Assembly (NCBI GenBank): GCA_946480785.1
Contig: CAMLLD010000040.1
Coordinates: 1-59,791, forward strand
Length of the DNA: 59,791 bases
Origin: an uncultured Blastocatellia bacterium
Lineage (GTDB): Bacteria > Acidobacteriota > Blastocatellia > Pyrinomonadales > Pyrinomonadaceae
Reading direction: 5' to 3'
In this document: one piece after another, positions 17,614 to 25,045 of the stretch
Layout: each line of letters begins with the position of its first letter
Numbering within the stretch: the stretch's first letter is position 1
The notes under the pieces: model-generated
Told to the model about the DNA's origin: nothing
The model's input: the letters and a program-made list of their open reading frames with translations, nothing else
The model's database searches: none
Made by a program: the position numbers and the translations under genes

Positions 17614-18827
17614 CCGCCTCCAAATATTTGCAGCGGTATCGTCACCACCGCGAGCACAAACGCGATCCCGATAATCGTAAGCACCACCGCGTTCGAAAAC
17701 CAGCTATTGCGATAGACGCGCACATAACTATAGTCGTTCATCAAAAACAGAAACGGCACGATCGAAACGGGCAGCGTCGCCGCCGTCGCCGCCATCGAGA
17801 ACACCGTCATCGTCAATGGGTCGAGCCCCACGAGCACAGGCAACACAGCCAGCGCGATTATCACGGTGTAAGTAAAACTAAAACGCGCTTCATCAAGCGG
17901 CCGCTGGTTCTCACTCCAGTTCCAACCAAACCCCTGCGCCGTCAGATACGCGATCTGCAACGTGATTTCCAACGCCGCGCCAAAACACGCAATGCCGAGC
18001 GACGCAACGAGCAGCCAAAAACCTTTGTGGCCGAACACCGGAACCAGCAGCGTCGGCAATTCCGAGTAGTGCTGGACCTTCATCCCGCGCGGCATTAGCT
18101 GCGTCGCCGCGAGTATCAGCACCGCGACCGAGATCAATGTGCCGAAACTCATGCCGCCCGTCGCGATGATGCGATTGATCCCGACGTGCGTCTCTTTCCA
18201 TTCATCCTCGATCGCGCCTGCCGAGTAAAAGAAAAACAGGTACGGCGAGATCGACGCGCCGAGAATCGACACCGCGATGAACCAGTAACGCGCCGAGTCG
18301 TGTTGCGGCAACGATGGCGCTGCGCCTCTCAAGACCTGGTGCCACGGCGGATGCACGATGATCGCGCCAACAACGAAACACAGCGTGACCAGGCCGAGCA
18401 TCGAAACGCCCTTCTCGATCACGCCGAACGTGCCCTTCCACATCACCAGCCAAACAACGAAGGCGACCGGTATGGCCCACCACTGAAACCCGACTCCCGT
18501 CCCCAACTCCAACGCTACACAAACGCCGCCCAACTCCGCTGATAGGACCAGCAGACTCACGAGCCCCAGCACGACGTACATGAAAGCGAAGTAGTTGAAA
18601 CCGAATCGTTCGCGGATCGCATCGGGCAACGTGCGCCCGCTGACGGCCGCAAATCTTCCCGACTGTTCGACGAGAAAAATGATGCAGATACCGCCGAGCA
18701 CGATGGCCCAGATCAGTTGAAACGAAAACTCGGCGCCGGCCTGTGCCGCGGTGGCGATCGAACCGATCTCCAGAAAGCCACCGACGCTCGTCACGATGCC
18801 GAGGGCGATCTCCAGCAGCTTCTTCAT
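17610..18827 (-). CDS. Divergent NRAMP-family metal carrier
   Basis: 405 residues with 11 predicted TM segments. NRAMP fold shown by GIVTSVGGFLEIGSIATAAQAG in TM1 and SISPYLFFFYSAGA in TM6. Canonical NRAMPs carry D-P-G-N in TM1 and M-P-H-x in TM6 for Mn/Fe; here these are E-I-G-S and I-S-P-Y, so the substrate may be different (magnesium or another cation). It sits 6 nt after ctaG in the xoxF-cox operon and is coupled to two PRC-like genes. Confidence 0.8.
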   Translation of the reverse strand: MKKLLEIALGIVTSVGGFLEIGSIATAAQAGAEFSFQLIWAIVLGGICIIFLVEQSGRFAAVSGRTLPDAIRERFGFNYFAFMYVVLGLVSLLVLSAELGGVCVALELGTGVGFQWWAIPVAFVVWLVMWKGTFGVIEKGVSMLGLVTLCFVVGAIIVHPPWHQVLRGAAPSLPQHDSARYWFIAVSILGASISPYLFFFYSAGAIEDEWKETHVGINRIIATGGMSFGTLISVAVLILAATQLMPRGMKVQHYSELPTLLVPVFGHKGFWLLVASLGIACFGAALEITLQIAYLTAQGFGWNWSENQRPLDEARFSFTYTVIIALAVLPVLVGLDPLTMTVFSMAATAATLPVSIVPFLFLMNDYSYVRVYRNSWFSNAVVLTIIGIAFVLAVVTIPLQIFGGG

Positions 18828-18833
18828 GTATCT

Positions 18834-19703
18834 CTAGGCTAAGCGTGCGCGTTCGCGTCGCGCGGCGCGCACCTCTGCTTCACGCAACCAGCCGGCGAAT
18901 AAAGCGAGTCCGGCAATCACATAGACCAGCCCGGCGGGAATCCACATGATCAAGCCACCGAGTTGCTGGTCTTCGAGGGGCGTCAATCCCCAGGAATTCG
19001 TCAAGCCGATGTACGAGGGATACCAAACAGATCCGGCGATAGTGAGCAGCGCGCCGAGAGCTCCGCTGTGAATGGAAGTGGTGAAGAGATAGAGCACCGC
19101 GGCGCCGTAGCCCATCGCGCCTTGTGGTCCATGAATCAGTGCCCACCAAAACAATAAAGCGGAGATCAAAAACGAAAGGTGTTGCAGCGTGTGTACCCAC
19201 TCACTGTGCAGCACGGCCTCGAACAGCACCGGCACGTGCCAGGTCCACAAAGCAACCGCATGGACCAGCCATGCAACCAGCGGGATCGTGAGCCAATGCC
19301 ACGCGCGACTAACCACGCCGATTTTGCCGAGGTTGCCGAGGCGTCGCGACCATTCCACCGGAAAGGCCCAGAGAAAAACCACGAGCGGTCGCCCGAGCAC
19401 CAGCAGCGGCGCGGCAACAAGCATCAGCACTTCGTGTTGCGTCATGTGCGCCGAAAAAAGCACGCTGCCCCACGCGTGCAGCGGCGACACGAGTGCCACG
19501 AACAAAGCGAACCATCCGCCGGCGAAACAGATCCCTTCCCACGTCCGCGGAGATCTTCGTCCCGGGGCCTCACGCCTGAGACGCCACCAGCCAATCGCAA
19601 ACAAAAGCGCGAGCAGCGCCAGCGAAACAATCACGAGCGGCTCAAAACTCCACGCGTGCGCGAGCTCGTCCCAGTTATGCGGTTGTCCTTCGTGCAGGAT
19701 CAT
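18834..19703 (-). CDS. ctaG: CtaG/caa3-type cytochrome oxidase assembly factor
   Basis: 289 residues from ATG at 19703 (MILHEGQPHNWDEL); a longer frame would only overlap the neighbouring gene. Seven TM segments with HMTQHEVLMLVAAPLLVLGRP, WHWLTIP and HLSFLISALLFWW, typical of the Caa3_CtaG family that helps deliver copper to the CuB site. It overlaps the upstream gene by 4 nt and follows the oxidase subunits, as expected. Confidence 0.9.
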   Translation of the reverse strand: MILHEGQPHNWDELAHAWSFEPLVIVSLALLALLFAIGWWRLRREAPGRRSPRTWEGICFAGGWFALFVALVSPLHAWGSVLFSAHMTQHEVLMLVAAPLLVLGRPLVVFLWAFPVEWSRRLGNLGKIGVVSRAWHWLTIPLVAWLVHAVALWTWHVPVLFEAVLHSEWVHTLQHLSFLISALLFWWALIHGPQGAMGYGAAVLYLFTTSIHSGALGALLTIAGSVWYPSYIGLTNSWGLTPLEDQQLGGLIMWIPAGLVYVIAGLALFAGWLREAEVRAARRERARLA

Positions 19704-20050
19704 AATTGACACGGATCGTAGTAAACGGTCGCGATGCCTTGCGCGAGCGTTACCAAAAAGAAGATCACGCTGCCGAGCAGTCCGACCATCGCGATGAAAC
19801 GCGTGCGCGTCGCGACGTCCGCAGACTCGCCGGGCCATTGTGCGCCTTCTGCCCGCCACGTGAGATACGCGACCAACGCCACCAGCGCGATCAGCAACAG
19901 CGCTACGATCGACACGCCGTAAAGCATCACGCTGTGCTGCGCCGCACACGCCTGTCGCACGAGCACAAAGAGCGCTTCGTGTTGCGCCGCCGTGATCACC
20001 GCCGGCACGACCATCAGCATCCAGCTTGTTCTCGCGCTGCTCAGTACCAT
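19700..20050 (-). CDS. Small membrane protein of the oxidase operon
   Basis: 116 residues from MVLSSARTSW at 20050 (stop-start overlap TGATG with subunit III). Two clear TM helices (about 42-64 and 85-106) and a hydrophobic start; the C-terminus is IATVYYDPCQL. No family recognised. Small non-catalytic subunits are frequent between coxC and ctaG, so it may be an oxidase accessory subunit. Confidence 0.7.
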   Translation of the reverse strand: MVLSSARTSWMLMVVPAVITAAQHEALFVLVRQACAAQHSVMLYGVSIVALLLIALVALVAYLTWRAEGAQWPGESADVATRTRFIAMVGLLGSVIFFLVTLAQGIATVYYDPCQL

Positions 20051-20685
20051 CACGTCCTCAGATCGAGCCGCGGCGTGAAATAGACCACCGCGTAAACGAT
20101 CAGCCAAATGGTCGTTACCCAGTACCAGTAGACCGCGATCGTCACGATGTCCACTCGATGCTTCATGTCAAACTCGCGCGTGCGCAGCCAGATGAACAGC
20201 AACGTCGTCTCACCCGTGAGTATCAGCAGGTGCATCATGTGCATGCCGAGCAAAAACCAGACGACCGAACCGTACGCATTGCTGTCCCAACGGAAATGCA
20301 CTGCCGAAAACTCGAAGCCGCGCAGGATCATTGCGACCACGCCACACACGACACAGATCGCGAGACCGATCTGACACGTGTCTCGATCGCCTCGCCGCGC
20401 CGCGCGATCCGTCATGATCATCGGAATACAGCTCAGCACTAACAAAATCGCATTCGCAGTGCCGTATCCGAGATCCGGTAACGGTCGCAACGGCGCGGTG
20501 CCTTGCGCGAGCGGCGGCGGCCAAAGCGGAAAATTCTGGCGCAGGTAAAAATACGTCGCGATGAGAATCGCAAACATCGACGTCTCGATCGCGAGCAAAC
20601 CGTTGTTGCCCCACCACACCGGATCGTAGGTGTCGAAACCGTGGTGCTTCAGTTCGGAAACGTCGATGACTCTGCGCGTGCTCAT
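20050..20685 (-). CDS. coxC: Cytochrome c oxidase subunit III
   Basis: 211 residues, five TM segments. Subunit III features: GNNGLLAIETSMFAILIATY near the start, AVHFRWDSNAYGSVVW (typical H-F-x-W-x-x-N) and FLLGMHMMHLLI. The start overlaps the subunit I stop by 4 nt. It is part of the aa3-type heme-copper oxidase complex in the inner membrane. Confidence 0.93.
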   Translation of the reverse strand: MSTRRVIDVSELKHHGFDTYDPVWWGNNGLLAIETSMFAILIATYFYLRQNFPLWPPPLAQGTAPLRPLPDLGYGTANAILLVLSCIPMIMTDRAARRGDRDTCQIGLAICVVCGVVAMILRGFEFSAVHFRWDSNAYGSVVWFLLGMHMMHLLILTGETTLLFIWLRTREFDMKHRVDIVTIAVYWYWVTTIWLIVYAVVYFTPRLDLRT

Positions 20686-22679
20686 ACTTGCTTCGGTTGC
20701 AACTCCGCCGGCGGCGGAACATGTTTCGACTCACCCGGCGCTTCAATGGCCGGACGGTTCTCGTAATTCGGATCGCCGAAGAACCAACAGATCAACGCCG
20801 CGCCCGTCAGGAGCGCGCCGATGAGAATCGCCCAGGGGGTAAAAATGCCGACGATGAATGCTTCGGCTGTTCCCAACGCCACGAGGAACGGCCAGATCGA
20901 TGGACCAGGAATCTCGAAACGCAGCTCGGGTTCTGCGTCCAGCACACTACTGACCAGTCCTTCGCGTTTCGTCGTGCTCAAGCCACGGACCACCGGCGCA
21001 TCGGGAGTTGCTTCCCAGAGCGCGTAGCGACCCTGGACCACCGGCACGTTGTGAAAGTTATAAGAAGGCGGCGGTGACGAAACGCTCCATTCCAAACCGT
21101 CAGCCGCCCACGGATTGTCGCCGGCCTCCTCACCAGCGACCCGTGCTGCTATGAAATCGATAATGAACACCAGCACGCCCAGGGCGAGAATGAAGGCGCC
21201 GATCGATGAGATCAGGTTCGCCGTACCCCAACCACTTTCCGGGAGGTACGTGTAGACGCGCCGCGGCATGCCGTGCAGTCCCAGTATGTGCTGTGGGAAG
21301 AACACGAGGTTGAAGCCGATGAACATCAGCGCGAATACCCAGCGCCCGACTGTTTCGCTCATCATCCGCCCGGTCCATTTCGGAATCCAGTAATAGAACG
21401 CGCCGAACAGCGGAAACACCGAACCGCCAATCAACACGTAATGCAGATGGGCCACGACGAAGAACGTGTCGTGAATCTGCAAGTCGAGCGGCACTGACGC
21501 GAGCATCACGCCCGTCAGTCCACCAATGATGAAGTTCGCGAAAAAGCCGAAGACAAACAGCAGCGGCGTCTTGATATTCAACTTCCCGTGCCACAGCGTC
21601 GCGATCCAGCAGAAGATCTGCACGCCCGTCGGGATCGTGATGATCATGCTGGCGGCCGTGAAGAAACTCTGGCCCATCTGCGGGATCGGCGTGGCAAACA
21701 TGTGGTGTACCCACAAGCCGAAGCCGATGAATCCCGTTGCAATGAGCGACAACACCATCGCCGTGTAGCCGAAGATCTTCGTGCGCGCGAACGCCGTCAC
21801 GATCGCCGAAATAAAGCCGAGCGCGGGAATGAAGATGATGTAGACCTCCGGATGCCCGAAGAACCAGAACAGGTGCTGGTACAGGATCACGTCGCCGCCT
21901 TCCGCCGGATTGAAGAAGTGCGTATCGATCAAACGATCGCTGGCGAGTAGTCCGCTCGCGAGCATCACCGACGGCATCGCGAAGATGATCATGAAAGACG
22001 TGATGAGCTGCGCCCACACAAACAACGGCAGGCGATTGAGTGTCATTCCCGGCGCGCGCATCTTGAAGACCGTGCCGATGATCACGATCGCGCCGGCGAG
22101 TCCCGAGAGCTCGGTGAACGTGATCATCTGCGCCCAGATGTCCACGCGTTTGCCGGGCGAATATGCCGGGCCGGCGAGTGGCACGTACGAGAACCAACCC
22201 GCATCAGGCCCGGTGTTCAGCAGGAAGCCGACGTAGAGCAGAATCCCGCCGATCAAATACGTCCAGTAGCCGTAGAGATTCAGCCGCGGAAACGCGACGT
22301 CGCGCGAGCCCACCATCAAAGGCACGAGATAAATACCGAGCGCCGTCACGATCGGCACCGCAAACAAAAACATCATCGTGGTGCCGTGGACCGTGAAGAT
22401 CTGGTCGTACTTGTCAGGGCTGAGAAAGTGGTTGTCGGGACGCGCGAGTTGAATGCGCATCAGCGCGGCTTCAATGCCGCCGAAGAGAAAAAAGATAAAC
22501 GCCGTGACGATGTACCGCTTCGCGATGTGTTTGTGATCGGTGTCCGTCAACCAGCCGCGCAGCCCGCGCGGCGCCGCCCACGTGCGCTCAAGCTCCCCTC
22601 TCTCACGGTCCATCTGCGCGTTCAACTCATCGTCGCTGATCTGTGTTAATTCGGTTTTTGGTGTTAATCCGTGGCTCAT
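20682..22679 (-). CDS. coxA: Cytochrome c oxidase subunit I
   Basis: 665 residues. Catalytic subunit: low-spin heme His98 in TVHGTTMMF, CuB and cross-linked His-Tyr in GHPEVYI (with the proton-channel Glu, A1-type), the His pair in WVHHMF and heme ligands in VAHLHYV. The C-terminal extension (about 590-640) has two further hydrophobic segments and may be a fused subunit IV-like part. The start overlaps the subunit II stop by 4 nt. The first codons (MSHGLTPKTELTQISD) lie on an interspersed repeat. Confidence 0.96.
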   Translation of the reverse strand: MSHGLTPKTELTQISDDELNAQMDRERGELERTWAAPRGLRGWLTDTDHKHIAKRYIVTAFIFFLFGGIEAALMRIQLARPDNHFLSPDKYDQIFTVHGTTMMFLFAVPIVTALGIYLVPLMVGSRDVAFPRLNLYGYWTYLIGGILLYVGFLLNTGPDAGWFSYVPLAGPAYSPGKRVDIWAQMITFTELSGLAGAIVIIGTVFKMRAPGMTLNRLPLFVWAQLITSFMIIFAMPSVMLASGLLASDRLIDTHFFNPAEGGDVILYQHLFWFFGHPEVYIIFIPALGFISAIVTAFARTKIFGYTAMVLSLIATGFIGFGLWVHHMFATPIPQMGQSFFTAASMIITIPTGVQIFCWIATLWHGKLNIKTPLLFVFGFFANFIIGGLTGVMLASVPLDLQIHDTFFVVAHLHYVLIGGSVFPLFGAFYYWIPKWTGRMMSETVGRWVFALMFIGFNLVFFPQHILGLHGMPRRVYTYLPESGWGTANLISSIGAFILALGVLVFIIDFIAARVAGEEAGDNPWAADGLEWSVSSPPPSYNFHNVPVVQGRYALWEATPDAPVVRGLSTTKREGLVSSVLDAEPELRFEIPGPSIWPFLVALGTAEAFIVGIFTPWAILIGALLTGAALICWFFGDPNYENRPAIEAPGESKHVPPPAELQPKQV
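22637..22677. repeat. Interspersed ATCYGTG-type repeat, copy 3
   Basis: Plus strand shows GATCTGTGTTAAT, spacer, GTGTTAATCCGTGGC, i.e. two members of the (T)AATC(C/T)GTG family. It covers the first codons of coxA, so the repeat contributes the protein N-terminus. Confidence 0.5.
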
Positions 22680-23644
22680 TTCAAACTCTGCAAATAATCA
22701 GCGAGTGCTTCCAGTTCCTTTTGACCGAGATTGTTCTGCGGCATCTTGTTTCCGGGTTTGAACTGCTGCGAGTCAACGATCCAGCGCATCAGGTGCTCGC
22801 GCGTGTTGGACAATGTCGCAGCCGCGATCGTGTTGCGACTGCCGACGTGCGTCAGGTTTGGACCGAAGTTCGATCCCGCGGGCGTGCCGTTGATGGCGTG
22901 ACACATCACACACGTCGACGAGAGAAAGACCTGCTGCCCGTAACGCTGCGAGTCCGTCGCCGGCGGCACGGCGCCTTGCGTCGCGTTTTGTCGCCACGCG
23001 TTGAATTGGTCCTGCGGCTCGGCCACGATCCAGAAAGCCATGCGCGCGTGTTGCAGCCCGCAGTACTCCGCACACTGCCCGCGATACACGCCCGGCTTGT
23101 CTGCCTGCAGCCACATTGTCGAGCTCTTGCCGGGAATCAGATCCTTCTTGCCCGCGAGGTTCGGTACCCAGAAACTGTGAATGACGTCGCCGCCACGCAG
23201 CGTGAACAGCACCGGCACGCCCACCGGAATGTGAATCTCGTTTGCGGTCGTGAACATGTTGCTTGCGTCGACGTCGTTGTAACGAACCTCCCACCACCAT
23301 TGATGCCCGGTGACTTCGATCGAGAGCCCGTTCTTCTGCCCGAGATCGGCAGTCAACGCGCGTCCGGTCGAGTAGCTGTAGATCAAGAAGACGAAGAGAA
23401 TGACGACTGTGACGGCTGTCGCACTGAGCACAGCGTTGCGCTTGCTTGTCTCCGTTTGCTGAGACGGATTCAAAACCGGATTGAGATCGCGATTGCGCAT
23501 TCCTTTTCGAATCGCGATCGCGACAGCGATCATCACGAGCACGTAAACCGCCGTACAAACCCAGAACATCAGCCACCAAAGACGGCTCAGACTCTCAGCG
23601 TTTGGGCCTGCGGGATTGATGGAGTTTTGAATGCCACCTATCAA
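22676..23644 (-). CDS. coxB: Cytochrome c oxidase subunit II with fused cytochrome c
   Basis: 322 residues: two TM helices, the cupredoxin CuA domain with VIHSFWVPNL and CAEYCGLQHARM (Cys, Glu, Cys, His, Met ligands), then a C-terminal c-type heme domain with CVMCH and a Met ligand in NKMPQNN. This is the caa3 architecture, in which subunit II accepts electrons from soluble cytochrome c. ATGA overlaps occur on both sides. Confidence 0.95.
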   Translation of the reverse strand: MIGGIQNSINPAGPNAESLSRLWWLMFWVCTAVYVLVMIAVAIAIRKGMRNRDLNPVLNPSQQTETSKRNAVLSATAVTVVILFVFLIYSYSTGRALTADLGQKNGLSIEVTGHQWWWEVRYNDVDASNMFTTANEIHIPVGVPVLFTLRGGDVIHSFWVPNLAGKKDLIPGKSSTMWLQADKPGVYRGQCAEYCGLQHARMAFWIVAEPQDQFNAWRQNATQGAVPPATDSQRYGQQVFLSSTCVMCHAINGTPAGSNFGPNLTHVGSRNTIAAATLSNTREHLMRWIVDSQQFKPGNKMPQNNLGQKELEALADYLQSLK

Positions 23645-24177
23645 TGTATTTCACCCGGCGTGGAATTCTTCGGCGTCTCGCGCTTCGTGCGTTGCTCCGA
23701 ACGGCGTGCGTTCATGTCGTCGCTGCGCGTCGTTGCTACGTCTTTGCGCAACTGCCCGCTCATCGAGCGCACATAGGCGACGAGTTGCCAAACCTGGCTG
23801 TCGGGAATCTTGGCGCGAAACGAAGGCATCCCGTTCGGCCGGCCCTCGACGATCGTGCTGTAGATGTTTTCCGGGTTCGAGCCGTAGATCCACTGCGCGT
23901 CCATCAACGGTGGTCCAATCCCCCCGCCGCCATTGAAGTGGCAGCCGACGCAGTTGTATTGCATGAACAACTGCTTGCCCGTATTTACGTCGAACGCCTG
24001 TTGCGCGGCGTCATTCTGCAGTGGCGGCGGCGCGGTGGTGCCGGGAGTAATCTCGCTCATCGTCACCGAGTACGACTCATTGGTTGCGGGCGGCGCGGTG
24101 AATTGGCGCTTCTCTCGTTTGCAGGCCACGGATAGACACAGACAGACACAGACAAATCCGAGCACCGTGTTACGCAC
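23641..24177 (-). CDS. Cytochrome c lipoprotein, candidate XoxG-like electron acceptor
   Basis: 178 residues. Signal with lipobox LSVAC, then a linker rich in Thr/Pro, one heme site CVGCH and the class-I pattern GGGGIGPPLMD, GMPSFRAKI with the axial Met, and LVAYVRSMS. The charged C-tail is low-complexity. Placed between the xoxJ-like gene and the oxidase, it is the natural carrier from the PQQ dehydrogenase to the oxidase. The signal peptide overlaps an interspersed repeat. Confidence 0.88.
   Translation of the reverse strand: MRNTVLGFVCVCLCLSVACKREKRQFTAPPATNESYSVTMSEITPGTTAPPPLQNDAAQQAFDVNTGKQLFMQYNCVGCHFNGGGGIGPPLMDAQWIYGSNPENIYSTIVEGRPNGMPSFRAKIPDSQVWQLVAYVRSMSGQLRKDVATTRSDDMNARRSEQRTKRETPKNSTPGEIH
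24124..24160. repeat. Interspersed repeat, copy 4 (signal peptide of cytochrome c)
   Basis: Plus strand: GCCACGGATAGACACAGACA followed by GACACAGACAAATCCG, a diverged member of the same family. It encodes the GFVCVCLCLSVAC stretch of the cytochrome c signal peptide. Confidence 0.4.
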
Positions 24178-25045
24178 CGCTGCCTCCTTTCTCCTGGTCC
24201 ACGCGCGGAATCGCGTAGTCCTGAAGGATGCGATCGATGTCGCTGCGCCGCTTGTCCAGCACCTGTTCGACCTGGTCCTTTAGATCCTGATCGCCACGAC
24301 GCACGCCCATCGAGATGTCAAAGACAAACGGCAGAAACGGTTGATCGACCTGCGGCGACACGGGCACGACGTCGAGCGGCACACACGATTGCTTCGCGAA
24401 GTAACCGGCCAGCGGTCCCCACACGATCGCGACGTCGACGTCGCCTTTCGCGACTGCATCGACGATACGCGCGGGTGGATTCGGTTGGTTGTAATCGCCG
24501 TAGACCGTGAAGCCCTTGACGTTGTCGATGATGTTGCGACGGCTGAGTGCGTGCGCCGGCGGCGCGTTGCTGAAGTCGTCGCCGATCATCTGCACGCCGA
24601 TCTTCAACGTCTTCAGCGCGGGATCGTCAAATGATGCGAGCTTCAGGTGTCGATCTTTGCGCGTCAGAAAGACGTAGGTCGAACGGTAGTAAGGCCGCGT
24701 GGTAGCGGCCATCTCGAAACCGGCAGGCACGCCCATCACGATGTCGCACGCGCCGGCCTTTAATGTGTTGCGAAAAAAGCCGCGGCGCTGGGCCCACCAC
24801 GTGTACTCCACGCGCTCGCCCAGGTCGTGGGCCAACAGTTCGGCGATCTTGTTTTCAAAGCCTTCGCCGCGATTGTTTGAAAATGGAAGATTGTTTGGAT
24901 CGGCGCAGACGCGCAGCACGCCCGCAGGCCGCGTGATAAGAGGTTGAGCGATCGTTTGAGTCGGAGGTGGCGCCGGTCGAGTACAAGCAGAAAGAGATAT
25001 CAAACAGATCACGAACAGGATCAGCCTAAGGAAGCGCAAAGACAT
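24170..25045 (-). CDS. xoxJ: XoxJ-like periplasmic substrate-binding protein of the PQQ dehydrogenase
   Basis: 291 residues, lipoprotein signal with LSAC. Type-2 periplasmic-binding-protein fold: LRVCADPNNLPFSN, GFENKIAELLA, YTWWAQRRGFFRNTL, DIVMGVPAGFE and VDVAIVWGPLAGYF. This is the quinoprotein-dehydrogenase-associated family (XoxJ/MxaJ), thought to help activate the dehydrogenase. It overlaps xoxF by 20 nt and the cytochrome c gene by 8 nt. Confidence 0.88.
   Translation of the reverse strand: MSLRFLRLILFVICLISLSACTRPAPPPTQTIAQPLITRPAGVLRVCADPNNLPFSNNRGEGFENKIAELLAHDLGERVEYTWWAQRRGFFRNTLKAGACDIVMGVPAGFEMAATTRPYYRSTYVFLTRKDRHLKLASFDDPALKTLKIGVQMIGDDFSNAPPAHALSRRNIIDNVKGFTVYGDYNQPNPPARIVDAVAKGDVDVAIVWGPLAGYFAKQSCVPLDVVPVSPQVDQPFLPFVFDISMGVRRGDQDLKDQVEQVLDKRRSDIDRILQDYAIPRVDQEKGGSGA

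Noticed and set aside
19704..19949. 82-residue extension of the CtaG protein
   Set aside because: It only overlaps the neighbouring membrane gene in another frame and is Arg-rich; ATG at 19703 gives the normal family start.
21130..22197. 355-codon minus-strand frame inside coxA
   Set aside because: Out of frame with the oxidase subunit whose heme and copper ligands are all present; Arg/His-rich composition.
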